Source: JBDHUW01 sp964642385 (GTDB taxonomy: Bacteria; Patescibacteriota; Gracilibacteria; Absconditabacterales; Absconditicoccaceae). From it: 58,396 bases of DNA. A program made the position numbers and the translations under genes. Below are positions 21,534 to 32,833 of this stretch, in pieces; the first letter of the stretch is position 1; the number at the start of each line of letters is the position of its first letter. Where the stretch lies: assembly GCA_964642385.1 (NCBI GenBank), contig CAZXON010000006.1, positions 1-58,396 on the forward strand, read 5' to 3'. Below the pieces are notes generated by a model that made no database searches, was not told where the DNA came from, and saw only the letters and a program-made list of their open reading frames with translations.

Positions 21534-22787
21534 TTATATCGTTTTCATAATTTTTGTACAGATGTGATGATGAATATTCATACCTTCATTCGTGAGAGAT
21601 AATTTTTTGCCATCATAGACAACAAATCATTCATCTTGCAGATTTCTTAAAATACTATCATAATTTTCTACCAAAATCGCAGCATAATCGCCTATATTTT
21701 CTACTCATCCAATTTGACGTAATCAGAGGAAAAATGATTCTACTGAAAAATCCTCGTCGCTTTGAATCTCTCGTTCAAGCAGCTCCTGTGTGGGTCATTG
21801 AATATATTTTTTCCATCCATATGCAGATGTTGTTCTATAGAAAACCTTATCAATCTCAACAAGTCCATGTGCACCTAGTCAAATACCGATATATGGTTTC
21901 ATCGTTCGGTAGACCATGTTATGTTTAGACTCTTTTCATGCCAGAGCGTAGTTTGATATTTCATATCTCTGATATCATCACTCCAAAAACAATTTTTGTA
22001 AACGAGAAAAATCATCCCACAGAGAATCTTCATTCGCAACATAGGGAAGTTTATTCTCCCAAGGAGCATTATAGGCAACGATATTGTCTTTTATACCACC
22101 CTGATACCACTGTGAACCGGGGAACAGTTCTAATGTATAGAGCGAAAATGAATCAATCTTTTTTCCAGAGATCAACTCCTGGAGCCAACGGTTTTTTGCC
22201 GTTTTAGTATTTTTTCCAAATGCAATAAAATCATAATTATAGACGATTTGACTGGATTTTTTTTCTCATTGTTTATCATAAAAAGTATCTCTTAGAGCGA
22301 GTAGATTTTTACTAAACTGTTGTAAATTCCTCAAATCGGTATCTCTTCAAGCGGCACCTAATGTTTCAACATCCAACGATTGTATACCAAACGAAAACCT
22401 CAAACACGAAAAGGTTGCATATCTATCAATAATATTTTGTACTGCGACCAATGTTTCCTTATATGGATATGGATTGCACTCGATACTAAGTTCTGCTAGA
22501 TCACGCAAATCAAATCTATCCGCCACATAATCAATTATTTCACAAATATACTCGCTTCAAAAAAGAAGGGGCGTTCATCCTCCAAAATACAACGTAGAAA
22601 TCTGGGGTTTCTTACCATCCTTTCCTAATTTTTCAGCTCGATACTTTATATCGCGCAACAAAGCTTGCTTGTATTGAGCAGCAAATCATGATCTATCAAG
22701 TAGTTTTTCAATTGGAATTACAGGAAAACTGCAATACGAACACTTATGCGAGCAAAATGGAATATGAATGTAGAGAGATAACGACAT
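21534..22787 (-). CDS. hemW: HemW-like radical SAM protein
   Basis: 417 residues. MSLSLYIHIPFCSHKCSYCS is the HemW/HemN signature, the three Cys binding a 4Fe-4S cluster that cleaves SAM. TLYFGGGTP, SIECNP and RFSFGIQSL follow, then the C-terminal HemN helical domain (GIGLGAHG, ESFFLGLRQIGG). HemW is a heme chaperone; no heme genes are seen nearby. TGA encodes many Gly, including the GGGTP loop. The start at 22787 is chosen by homology; in-frame ATGs at 22808 and 22853 exist, the last giving a hydrophobic leader. Confidence 0.85.
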
Positions 22788-22946
22788 ATCCCCATAGTAA
22801 CGACTCATAGAAGCAATGCAAGAATATATTGCTATTACTAATAAAATATACATAATTCTTTTTTTACTATTATGGTGTTTTTATGGTAGAAATTAAATTA
22901 TGAAAACACAAACCCAAGATTTGAATATATTGGTGAATAAATTTTA

Positions 22947-22952
22947 TATAAT
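22947..22952 (+). promoter_or_regulatory. -10 box of the MazG-like gene
   Basis: TATAAT sits 14 bp before the ATG at 22967, with no GGAGG-type ribosome binding site between. The transcript would start about 5-8 bases before the ATG, a leaderless or near-leaderless arrangement also seen at valS, lysS and ftsA. Confidence 0.45.
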
Positions 22953-22966
22953 ATTATACGACAAAA

Positions 22967-23281
22967 ATGCCATTTAAATCAGCTCAAAAGAATGTAGACA
23001 CTTGGATATCTCAGTTTAAAGTAGGATATTTTGAACCACATAGGATGTTATGACAACTTACCGAGGAAGTAGGTGAGGTAGCAAGAGTTATAAATATTCT
23101 TCATGGTAATAAACCGCAGAAAGAATGAGAAATCGTAAGAGAACTCGGGCAAGAATTAGCTGATGTGCTATTTTCTGTTATTTGTATGGCCAATGCACAT
23201 AATATTGAACTAGATAAAGAACGAGAAAGCACAATGCAAAAAAGGTATAATAGAGACAACAAAAGATTTGATAAAAAATAA
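22967..23281 (+). CDS. MazG-like nucleotide pyrophosphohydrolase
   Basis: 104 residues, all-alpha NTP-PPase fold. Contains LTEEVGE (EExxE), then RELGQELADVLFSVICMAN, the ExxD metal-binding motif on the second helix pair. It should cleave abnormal or excess nucleoside triphosphates to monophosphates and pyrophosphate. TGA supplies Gly in MLGQLTEE. The tail (KRYNRDNKRFDKK) is typical of short MazG proteins. It is transcribed alone from a nearby TATAAT. Confidence 0.85.
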
Positions 23282-23423
23282 TTGTAATTATATATTGACG
23301 CTGGACTGTTTATTAGATTTGTTATAGGAACAGTTTTTTCTGTTATTGCACGACGTCAATACAAAGAATGAAATTTGCTTTAAGCTATTATCTCGATTAT
23401 TGCCTATGTGATAATTAGTTATT

Positions 23424-24297
23424 TTATATAATTTTTTCTAAAAAGAAAAAACGCTCAATAATGACTGCAAGTATCTTGCGATACCTATCAAGAGAGTCCA
23501 GGTGCATCTTGCGACACACATAATCCTCATGAAGAGCAATTATCAAACGTTTTTTATCGAAAGAGGATAGAACTGGAACAAAAGCTCGTTTGCTACGGGT
23601 ATATAATTCACATACCTTCATACATAAATGTACATCCTGTCAATATATGCTTGTTATGCATATAGATCTCTATTCTTTTAAGGGAAATATATAATGATAT
23701 TGCTATCAAGATATACCAGTCGCGAAGAACTGATAGAGTGCAAGGTTAGCATTAGCTAGAAAAGAAGATCACTCAACTTTACTAACCAGAACCATTCAAG
23801 ATACGAACGGACACAATGAAGTGGACACTATTGCATATATAGTTTGTATTTCTACAAGTGATATATACGGATAAATCCATCAGATAGTATCGGTCTAGAG
23901 GCAGTTTCCTACCGAGAGACTTTTCCACGATCTTCATCGAGGTATCAAGTGGAGAACCTACAATGTTGTTTAGACAAAGTAGATTTATGCAAGCAGTTGT
24001 TAAGACTGCGTTTTGTTCTTTATTACTACCATCTTTCGAAGAAAGACGAATAGGAAGAGCTACCTCATTATGAAGATTTTAAGGGGGTTAGTCTTAAAAA
24101 AATCACAATCATAGTATTGTATTCTTTGCAATTGGAAGTACGAGACCTTCAACGACTAGATAACAATCAAAATACAAATCAAATTTCTTGCGAAATCGTT
24201 GTACACCTATATTCACTATCACGCCTTTATTCGAAAGACAGCTGTTTGTTAATGATCCATTTCTTTTCGACATGATTATAATACCCATAAATTGCAT
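23424..24297 (-). pseudogene. degenerate coding region of unknown family
   Basis: Protein-like stretches occur on the minus strand but in changing frames broken by TAA/TAG: 24,297-24,109 (SKRNGSLTNSCLSNKG...), about 24,075-23,805 (NEVALPIRLSSKDGSNKEQN..., ending LNGSG), and 23,621-23,424 (KVCELYTRSKRAFVPVL..., LDSLDRYRKILAVIIERFFF). Together they look like one gene that has decayed through frameshifts, possibly an old mobile-element gene. I cannot name the family. On the plus strand 23,300-23,430 also has a broken membrane-like frame (DAGLFIRFVIGTVFSVIARR). Confidence 0.35.
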
Positions 24298-24590
24298 TTT
24301 GTCAAAAAAAAGTGGACTTTTTTTAGTGTTTTATACAAATTTTAGGAACGCGGCTTCTGAATTGCATTTTCAAGGTACGAAAATAACAAAAAAATATAAT
24401 TTTAGATGAATTTTCGACAAATCGGTGGGTATTTAATTATTAATTATGAATTATTAATGATTAATTAAAAATAAGTTTTAATCATTAACCATTAACCATT
24501 GTTTTGATTTTCCTATAATCTAAAAAACATAGTTGTTTTTCAAATCATAAAATCTACTATAGAGCATATATTTAGTTTATTTTTACTTTG

Positions 24591-25010
24591 ATGGAAAAAA
24601 TAGGTAATAGGCCATTAGTATGAGTTGCTGTTATCATACGCAACGATTGAAAAGTCCTTTTGTGAAAAAGATTGTGATCACATGGAGCAGGCACCTATGC
24701 ATTCCCATGATGACACCTTGAGTTTGGAGAAGAGATAGAAGAGTGCGCTGCAAGAGAGCTCTTTGAGGAAACAGGATTGAACGCAACAAATTTTTCTATA
24801 TCGTATGTTTCAAACCACATCATGAGTGATGTAGGCAAACATTATGTTGCTGTCTTTGTGACGTGTGATTATATATCCTGAACTCCTGAAGCACGTGAAT
24901 CTACCAAATGCCAATGACGAGAATGGGTCTCACGAGACGATCTTCCTACAAATGTTTTTTTGCCGATACAAAATATTTTAAAACATGGCTACAATCCCTT
25001 TTCAAAATAG
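24591..25010 (+). CDS. Nudix hydrolase
   Basis: 139 residues. Nudix box GHLEFGEEIEECAARELFEE, then TGL: GX5EX7REUXEEXGU is complete, and the leading Gly pair is coded by two consecutive TGA. Starts MEKIGNRPLVGVAVIIRNDG. Likely removes a nucleotide diphosphate derivative (MutT/ADP-ribose type not resolved). It is 4 bp from the YigZ-like gene, forming a two-gene unit behind AT-rich repeats and a GATTTTCCTATAATC box (24,510). Confidence 0.88.
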
Positions 25011-25014
25011 ATCC

Positions 25015-25467
25015 ATGACATCGATCCCAGCAACATTATTTCCATGATTCCAGACACTAGATATTACATTTGATTGTAAAATTTTTTACAATGTTATATC
25101 TGATAGATGATCAAAATACACTCTTTCCTGAGGGAGAGTAACTTATAAAGAGCAGATTAAACCTTGGCTCAAAACTCACCTAGAAGACAAATATTTTAGA
25201 AAAGCGACGCATAACACCTACGCCTACAGAATACTCACTCCAGAGTGAGGAATCATTGAGGGAAAAAATGATGATGGAGAAACAGGTGCAGGGCAGTGTA
25301 TTCTAAGAGAACTGCAAAGGAAAAACGTAACCAATGGAATTGTGGTTGTCACAAGATATTTCGGTTGAACCAAATTATTCTGAGACAGATTTCGTCATGT
25401 TGTTGATGGAACCAAAATATTTTTGGAAAAAATAGAAAAGGGGGAGCTGGGCGACAATGAAAAATAA
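25015..25467 (+). CDS. YigZ/IMPACT (UPF0029) family protein
   Basis: 150 residues. The UPF0029 signature is clear: FRKATHNTYAYRIL, then NDDGETGAGQCILREL and NGIVVVTRYFGGTKLFGDR, where the Gly before TKL and after LF are TGA. Family members regulate translation or proteolysis of ribosome-linked factors; the bacterial role is not known. The usual N-terminal part is shortened and altered, and the second YigZ domain is missing. A terminator-bearing repeat follows its stop directly. Confidence 0.85.
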
Positions 25468-25470
25468 AAA

Positions 25471-25582
25471 AAACCTCTGAACGAGGCTCTTTTCTCTGCT
25501 TGCAGAAAGAAAAGAGACGAAGCGAAGAGCATAGAGTGGATTATAGATACCATTATATTTTGATTTTCCTATAATCCAAAAA
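25471..25582. repeat. terminator-bearing repeat, copy 1
   Basis: About 112 bp: ACCTCTGAACGAGGCTCTTTT (hairpin of 4-5 bp plus T run), a CTCTTTTCTCTGCTTGCAGA.. stem with its complement AAAGAAAAGAG, then GAAGAGCATAGAGTGGATTA and a closing GATTTTCCTATAATC. It follows the YigZ-like gene and can end transcription on both strands. Copy 2 is in tandem; copy 3 is at 52,535. Confidence 0.75.
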
Positions 25583-25694
25583 AAAACCTCTGAACGAGGC
25601 TTTTTTCTCTGTCGCAGAAAGAAAAGAGAGGAAGCGAAGAGTATAGATAGATTATAGACACCATTATATATTGATTTTCCTATAATCTAAAAAA
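25583..25694. repeat. terminator-bearing repeat, copy 2
   Basis: In tandem with copy 1 and about 85% identical by eye. The terminator is stronger here (CCTCTGAACGAGG followed by CTTTTTT). It ends with the same GATTTTCCTATAATCTAAAA. The following 25,695-25,736 holds a GCGC...GCGC hairpin that may end the minus-strand gene next to it. Confidence 0.75.
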
Positions 25695-25736
25695 GCGCCA
25701 TCCTAAAAAGACGCGCTTTAATAATTTCTACTGTCA

Positions 25737-26096
25737 TTACAAAACTAGCAGAGTTTTGTATAAGGACACATTATGAATTTGAAAGGGCATAAAAGATATT
25801 TCGGCTTCAAATTCATACTTGCCAGTATAAACCCCTTGTAATCCAGTTTCATCACGAGAGATATATAAAATCTTGTGATAAATTACCGAGATAATCTTTT
25901 GAAAAGTGTCTAATCCTATAACATCAACTAACGCTCCAAGGTGGTATCTTTTTACATGCCTTAAAACATATCTGTTTTTGTTTTGAATAATTCTAAAAAT
26001 ACCTCTCCATTCATATCCCCCCTCGTTTAACAAGAGATAAACATCTCTTTTAGCACCTCGTGCAACTACTTCAATTTTGTAATTTACTATTGGCAT
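25737..26096 (-). CDS. hypothetical protein
   Basis: 119 residues without any TGA codon, so it reads the same in both codes. Begins MPIVNYKIEVVARGAKRDVY; beta-rich with many aromatic and basic residues (GGYEWRGIFRI, KRYHLGALVDVIG). No signal peptide or membrane segment. No family recognised. A TATAAA box lies about 20 bp upstream of the ATG. It is the last of three minus-strand genes with unrelated-looking products. Confidence 0.7.
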   Translation of the reverse strand: MPIVNYKIEVVARGAKRDVYLLLNEGGYEWRGIFRIIQNKNRYVLRHVKRYHLGALVDVIGLDTFQKIISVIYHKILYISRDETGLQGVYTGKYEFEAEISFMPFQIHNVSLYKTLLVL

Positions 26097-26191
26097 ACTT
26101 TTTGTTTTTAAGTTTGTTTATAATCATATTTAATAACATGTCAAGTATATAGAAATAATGATTGCATGCAATGGGTTTTTTAACTATGTGC

Positions 26192-26860
26192 CTATTTCTT
26201 TTCTCTCAAAATTCTTTTTCCTTTCACATTTACCAGATCTAGTTTATGCAGGAATTTTGGAGTAAATCTAGCAAACAACAATGCCATATTCCATCTAGGA
26301 AGGTTGAAACGAGTGCTTGCAATCTGCCATATAGAAGTCATACAATTATTCCAAATTAAATTATAAGGAGTTTTTTTGTTAACCACTTTTTGCGTTGCTT
26401 GAATTAACGCCATGAAAAGTTGCTTAGAGTGCTTATTGGAAATATCAATTAAATATTTTTGTATACTATCGCCTCTAATTTTCGTACGTAAAGAGACGTG
26501 ATCTTGTTCAGTTCACCAAATATACATGATATCATAAAACCCAAAGAAAGCCTTAAAAAAACTATAATTTTCTCATTGATACAATGGCGCTTCTACACTT
26601 AAACAAATATTTTTTCCGTCAATAAAATGGAAACTTATCATCGAATGTCAAATCATATTTTTTGGACCAAAAGGCGCATAGAGAAAATAGACTTTTTTGA
26701 TTTTATCAATATGAAAAGTTTCTGTAATCCAATGCTGTTTCTGATCTTGTCACTCAGAGCTCCAAGAAAAATCTCTTATGTTTTTAAATGTATAAGTTGA
26801 TGTATCATCTTGCGTGATGTAACATTTTTTTTGATAATGAGGCTTGAGAACTTTTTCCAT
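26192..26860 (-). CDS. DUF4105 (Lnb-type) family protein
   Basis: 222 residues. Pattern IGHSMISFHFIDGKNICLSV, then EAPLYQGENYSFFKAFFGFY, IWGTEQDHVSLRTKIRGDS and a NNCMTS cysteine motif match DUF4105, a papain-like fold with His/Glu and a Cys in the NNC loop (residues about 175-180). Members are mostly periplasmic or surface proteins of unknown activity. No signal peptide is visible. It follows the uridine-kinase-like gene by 19 bp, so they are probably co-transcribed. Confidence 0.75.
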
Positions 26861-26879
26861 AGATAGCTATAATGAGATA

Positions 26880-27899
26880 TTACTCTTCAGATCTGATAAC
26901 TTTTCCATCCTTTCTATCTTCAACGACAAATCGTTTACCGTCTTTATCCAGATATGTCGTCTGAGTATATTCAACATATCATTCGTATTGCAGACCGGCG
27001 TTTTGTAAAAGAGAGTGGAGTTGTGTCAGGATTCAAGATTTGTAGATGCGCATAGAAATACGTTGAGTTCAATCTTCATGACAAGTGTTTCATGAAATAG
27101 TTTTACTTATCCCGACAGATTTCAAATATCCATCTTGATAGTACTCATTGACCAACAATTTACCATTTGTGTTTTCTCAACTGTCATCATATATGTATTC
27201 TACAACTTCTTCTTTCATAGTTTCTTTTTTGCCTTCTAAACTACCATCCCACAGCATGCAGTAACTTTTTTTACCATCTTTTTTTAACAAATCGTAATCA
27301 TTTTCTATTATGATATCTGCCATTTTTTCTTGTCATTTTCCGTATAAATTCCACATAGGGAATACGTTATTTAATGCTCCAACGATCATATATAGTGGTT
27401 CTCCAACTCTTGAGGGATCTCTTAGAAGTCTTCTAATAATCAGATCTTCAGGCGACGAACTGATAAATATTTTTATAGAATTTTCTTTTATAGGTAACTG
27501 TGAAATAGTATACAATCACTCAACGATCACGATGTCTGCTTTTTTTTGCACCTCAACATATCCAGTTCTTCTGCTTTCAGAAAAAGAGTACATAGGCAAC
27601 ATGAACTTACCTTCAGAAAAATATTGGTCTATATCGTGTGCTAACAATTTATAATCGATTAACTTTGGATGGTCATACGTCCCCAAAATAACACTTTTTA
27701 TCGTACTATCAGCATTGTAGTAATTATCAGATGAGATTGTCAAAACTGATTTTCATGCACTTTCAAGTTGTTTTGCAAGCTCCTGGGCAATATATGATTT
27801 ACCAGAAGCAGAAGCTCCAGCCATATATATCAACCTTTTCCCTGACGCCAAAATATCTTGTGTAACTTGACCAACTTGAGCAAAAACGTATTTTTTCAT
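26880..27899 (-). CDS. uridine-kinase-like P-loop protein with extra C-terminal domain
   Basis: 339 residues. P-loop GASASGKS near residue 32, SSDNYYN as the substrate loop, then VIVEGLYTI (Walker B) and IIRRLLRDPSRVG as a LID-like arginine segment: the uridine kinase/phosphoribulokinase fold. Residues ~190-339 form a beta-rich, charged domain (EEVVEYIYDDSG, MRIYKSG) that recalls CYTH/TTM-type domains fused to uridine kinases, though this is only tentative. Only a few TGA occur. The start at 27899 is the only fitting ATG. Confidence 0.7.
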
Positions 27900-27957
27900 A
27901 GAATATAAATAATAAATAAATAATTTGCATTATGTCATCATTTTCATCGTTGATGAT

Positions 27958-28024
27958 GCCCGTCCTATCTGTGGATTGACCACCAAGCAACGCTTATGCG
28001 GGCATCCCGACCAAGGTCGGGGGA
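27958..28024 (-). repeat. dispersed palindromic repeat, copy 5 (minus orientation)
   Basis: On the minus strand a CCCCGACC-TT-GGTCGGG hairpin is followed by GCCCGC and, 46 bp in all, by CAGATAGGACGGGC (core 27,958-28,003). It lies between the divergent uridine-kinase-like gene and valS. The remaining 28,025-28,190 is AT-rich and shows no gene. Confidence 0.7.
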
Positions 28025-28197
28025 GTTTGGCTATTAACCAAATTTTTTATATTTCTCCAGATGGTCAACTAGGATATTTCCACCTGAAATAAGTATACGC
28101 ATAGATCATTTTTTGTCAAAAAAAGGGCATTTTTTGGGTGTTTCTCTTGCAAAAGACCCAAGTATCACTAAACATAAACAGATATTTTATCTTTTCT

Positions 28198-28203
28198 TAT
28201 AGT
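28198..28203 (+). promoter_or_regulatory. -10-like box of valS
   Basis: TATAGT ends 8 bp before the valS ATG at 28212. No Shine-Dalgarno-like purine run is present, so translation is probably leaderless. Confidence 0.35.
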
Positions 28204-28211
28204 ATTGCATA

Positions 28212-31200
28212 ATGAAAGAAGATTTTCCAAAAAAATATGACTTCCAACTTGAAAAAGAGATATATCGTATCTGGGAAGAAAACAAATGTTTTTTGCCTGC
28301 ATCAGATCGTCCTGCGAAAAAAGGTACAATCAAAAAAACCTCTAAAAAGGGTGATAAGAAAACGACGGAAAGATTTATGATGACGCTCCCTCCACCGAAT
28401 GTAACAGGTGTATTACATGCTGGACATGGGTTTTTGATAGCGATTCAAGATGCAATCGTAAGATACAACCGTATGCAATGAAAAGATACACTTTGGTTAC
28501 CAGCAACAGATCATGCTGGGATCGCGACACAAGTGAAAGTAGAAGATAAATTGCGTGCTGAGAAGAAAGATAGAGAAAAAATATGACGTGACGCTTTTAT
28601 CAAAGAAGTACGAGATTGGGCTATTAAATGCAGAAGCACAATCAACTCACAAACGAAATCTATGGGTGCATCTCTGGACCGAAGTAGAGAAGAATTCACC
28701 CTATCGGAAAGACTTTCACGCGCAGTGAGAAAATCTTTTTCAAACTTGTACAACCAATGAAAAATCTACGAATGAACTCGTATTGTAAATCGATCAGTGG
28801 GTACTCAAAGCGTGATTTCCGACATTGAAATAGAGTATAGGGAAGAAGAAGGGAAATTATACTACATCAAATATTTCATTGAAGGGAAAGGAGATGCCGT
28901 TACAATTGCGACAACTCGTCCTGAAACAATATTCGCAGATGTAGCAATAGCAGTAAGCCCTCACGACAAAAGATACAAAAAAATGATTGGTAAAAAGGTA
29001 CTTATCCCAATTATTAACAGACCAATTCCTATCATTGTTGATGAGTCTGTAGATATGACATTTGGTACTGGTGCTCTGAAAGTTACTCCAACTCACGATC
29101 CAGTAGATTTTGATATAGGGCAAAGACAAAACTTACCTATGGATATTTTTGCATTGGATAAAAAAGGAAAATTCACAAAACACGCATGACCAAACTACGA
29201 AGGGAGAGATGTTTTACAAGCATACGAATGACTACTACAAGAATTGGATGAAATTGGAAATCTTGAAAAAACAGAAAAATATGTGCATACAGTACCATAT
29301 TGCGAAAGATCAAATACTCGTATACAACCGATTCTTTCTAAACAACGGTTCGTAGATGTGTCAGATTCTGCGAAAGAAACACTTTCAGCTATTGATAGCT
29401 GAGAAGTAAAAGTATATCCTGAAAGATTTGTACATCAATTCCATCAATGGTTAGATAAGATTCAACCTTGGTGTATTTCTCGTCAACTGTGGCGAGGACA
29501 CCGCATCCCTGTATGGAGTGCAACATCAGGAGCACATTATGTCTTTGATGAGGATTCAATTTTGACATATACGAAGGATCACAAAAAAGACAAAAAAAAC
29601 ACTATTCTAACTTTGATTCTCTTTAACCTTATTGCCGACTCTCGTTTACCACAAACTTTCTCTTTAGAAGCACTTATAGAACTGCTCACCAAAGAGAGCA
29701 TAGTAACTCGTATGGGGCTCGTTATAAATAGTTATATTGAACTCTATCGCACGAAATTTGCTACAGATGCAAATCTTTTAGAAGAGGTAGATCTAATACA
29801 AAAAATCTTTAATCTAGAAAATATCGGAAAAGAAATACAATCTTATGAAAAAATAGTTGATCTCCTAGAAAAAACACACCTAGTAGAAAAAAACCGTGAT
29901 CAATATGTGTTTACTATAGATGCTTTAGCATCGAATGGAGACGTATGATTGGTGCAAGACGAAGATGTGCTAGATACCTGGTTTTCATCTGCGTTATGGC
30001 CTTTCTCAACCCTTGGACGGCCAGAAGAGACGCCTGATTTCCAGAAATATTATCCTAATGATCTCATAGAAACAGGATATGATATTATATTCTTCTGGAT
30101 TGCGAGAATGATGATGATGGGAGATGTAAATACGAAAAAAATGCCATTTAAAAAAATATACTTCCATGGAATAGTTAGAGATGAAAAGGGGCGCAAAATG
30201 TCAAAATCTCTTTGAAATGCGTTAGATCCAGTAAGTATAGTAAACAAATATGGTGCAGACGCATTGAGGTGTGCTTTGATAATTTGATCTACTCCAGGAA
30301 ATGATACAAACTTCTCCGAGGGCAAAACAGAATATTATTTTAGATTTGCAAACAAACTCTGGAACGCATCAAGATTTATTTCTATGAAGGTTTTCAAGGA
30401 CATATCAACTGATTTTAAAATAGACTTAGAAGCGATTGAAGAAGATATTTTGATGAATATGGATAGATTAAATCATTTTGATCAATGGATGTTGCAAAAA
30501 ACAAATCAAGTTATCTTAGACTCTGAAAGAGCATTTTCCCAATTTCAACTAGGCGATTATGCACATCAAGTTGTCCAACTAATTTATGGCGATTTCTGTG
30601 ACTGGTACATAGAGATTTCTAAGCGTGAAAAATCTGAATACACAGACAAAGTGCTCCTATATGCATTGGGAACGCAACTAAAATTACTTCATCCATTTAT
30701 GCCTTTTGTAACAGAGAAACTTCGAGGACTCTTGCATTTTGATGGTATGCTTATCGAAAGTTCATGGCCTCAACCGTTAGAAAATCTGCCAAAAGATTTT
30801 AAAATAGCAATTTTGATGGATATGATTACCTGATGGAGAAACCTTCGTGCTGATCAAAAAGTAAAACCTCATGAAAAAGCACAGATTATCTTACAAGCGA
30901 ATATGAGTTTCAATAATTTTGTAAAAGGATACGAACAACTGGTTAAAGATTTGGTTTCTGCAGATGAAATTCTTTACAATAGAGAAAGTGAAGAAATCCC
31001 TGGGGAGTATGTAACACAGCTTGTTGTTGACATGAAAATTGGACTCAAAGCACACAGAGAAATCAACAAAAGAGAGCTTCTCACACAACTGGAAAAACAA
31101 CTGATTGCTGAAGAACAATTTATGCAATCACTTAGAGCAATGCTTTCTAATGCTTCTTTTTCATCAAATGCATCACCATTAATTATCGCAGAAAAACAGA

Positions 31201-31274
31201 AAAAAATGGATGAGGTTAAAATGAAAATAGCAAAACTGAAATTAGAAATTGCAAAGTTGAAAATGGAATTATAA
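28212..31274 (+). CDS. valS: valyl-tRNA synthetase with an unusual internal insertion
   Basis: 1,020 residues, class I. PPPNVTGVLHAGHGF carries the HIGH motif (near residue 70), the editing domain has TTRPETIFADVAIAV and GTGALKVTPTHDP, RQLWRGHRIPVW follows, and the KMSKS loop is KGRKMSKSLGNALDP near 660. The C-terminus ends in the ValRS coiled coil. Between HYVFDE (~445) and DEDVLDTWFSSALWP (~583) about 130 helical residues are inserted, where family members normally carry a short, often zinc-binding, stretch. TGA codes Gly throughout. Confidence 0.92.
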
Positions 31275-31319
31275 AAAATAGAAAACATATATAAATATTT
31301 TATTTACACGCGATAAAAA

Positions 31320-31850
31320 ATGAAAACACAGTTACCTAAGGAACAAACAAACATCAAAAAACAGCTTATGTACTCTATTTTCCTTGTGCTAGGAGTCTTG
31401 GTATGTGTTTGGTTATTCTACTATCAAACAAAGTTAGATTTTTGATCAATTACACAAAAGACTGAAGACACAACACTACTAACTGGAAACACACAAACCA
31501 TTACAAACAACAATACATGAATAGATGTTTCCTCAATCACATTTAAGGCAACAGGGACAGAGCCATTTTGGTCGCTATCTTTTGGCTCATGAAACGCAAC
31601 ATATACATCCCCAGATAACATTAGCTGAGAAACATACACCTGATTTACTATTACTGCTCAAGACACGACTAGCTATACGCTTACAAATCCACAAAATATG
31701 ATTATCGTTATAGCATCAAATACGGCCAAACCGCAAAATTGTTCTGATGGAATGTCTGAAATAGAATATAATGGATATATTACACTGACACTACCAAATG
31801 CAATAGTGCTTGATAATGGCTGTATACAAACGACTTTGTTCAATCAATAA
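31320..31850 (+). CDS. membrane-anchored COG3650-like protein
   Basis: 176 residues. One N-terminal membrane helix (YSIFLVLGVLVCVWLFYY), a Thr/Asn-rich spacer, then FKATGTEPFWSLSFGSG and YTSPDN, the start of the small beta-barrel domain found in COG3650/HslJ-like envelope proteins. Two Cys (QNCSDG, DNGCIQ) could form a disulfide outside the membrane. It is 2 bp upstream of the UvrB C-terminal gene, but this is probably only operon packing. Confidence 0.65.
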
Positions 31851-31852
31851 CC

Positions 31853-32677
31853 ATGAAAGACTTACCAAACCTCTCTGACTACCTACAAACCAATGTCCAG
31901 CAAGCTAAACCATTGCCAGCTTTTTTGGAACATTTATATGGGAAACTTGATGAACATATTGCAAAAAAAGGGAAGGTATTGGTACTCACTTTAACCAAGA
32001 AATCTGCGGAGGAAATATCATCGTTTCTCTTATCTAAGTGATATAAAGCGTATTATCTTCATTCAGAAGTATCGACAATTGATCGTTGGGATATTATCAA
32101 AAAACTTCGCACGTGAGTTATAGATATTCTTGTTGGTATTAACTTACTCAGAGAGGGGATCGATCTGCCAGAAGTTTCATTGATTGCAATTTTGGACGCT
32201 GATAAAGAATGATTTTTGCGTTCTACGACATCTCTTATCCAAATCATTGGTCGTGCAGCCAGAAATCCAAATAGTGAAGTGGTATTGTATGCAGATCATT
32301 GGACTGAAGCTATTATAAAATCACTCCGAGAAACATATCGTAGGAGAAACATTCAAATAACATACAACAAAGCGAACAATATAACACCACAACTTGCTAT
32401 TTCAAATGTAAAAAATCTTGGTATTGTAAAAACAGATGACGATTTCCTCCCAGAGCAAATTTTTTCTCACATGCCACATGGAAACGATAAACATCTTAAA
32501 CGTCTCACAAAAAAAGAAAAAGAGATCATTATGTTAAATTTGAAACAACAGCTTGATGAAGCAATCTGAGCTTGGGAGTTTGAAAAAGCCGCTGTTATCA
32601 GAGATCAAATAAAAGATCTTGAAGAGAGTAATTATAAAATCCCTACAGCTGAACTTGAAGAAACTGATGATGAATAA
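31853..32677 (+). CDS. uvrB: UvrB C-terminal half (RecA-like lobe 2 plus UVR domain)
   Basis: 274 residues, clearly the second half of UvrB. VLVLTLTKKSAEEISSFL, YYLHSE, ILVGINLLREGIDLPEVSL, AILDADKEGFLRS and QIIGRAARNP (motifs IV-VI, with the arginine finger) are all conserved. The C-terminal UVR helix pair that binds UvrC is present (LDEAIGAWEFEKAAVIRD). The first ~40 residues (KDLPNLSDYLQTNVQQ) are not UvrB-like. The ATG is 2 bp after the previous stop. The N-terminal half is a separate gene at 47,711-49,177, so the nucleotide-excision-repair helicase should assemble from two chains. Confidence 0.92.
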
Positions 32678-32833
32678 AATATAATTTTGAAAGATTATTT
32701 TTAATCTAATTGCGAGAACAAAAAGAAAGAAGAAAAAATCGTAGATGGTTCGTAAATACTATTAATTTTTTGATTTAAAAAAATGCAACCCTATAAAAAG
32801 ATTGCATATTTCATAAGTAGATGTTGCTAGGAG

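Noticed and set aside
23700..23960. Structured RNA (RNase P or tmRNA) in the gene-poor region
   Set aside because: I looked for the conserved RNase P and tmRNA ends and did not find them; protein-like minus frames explain the region better.
24430..24510. AT-rich TTAATTATTAATTA repeats as a replication origin
   Set aside because: No DnaA-box cluster is visible and the words also occur at 20,708 and 21,505; simple AT repeats are enough to explain it.
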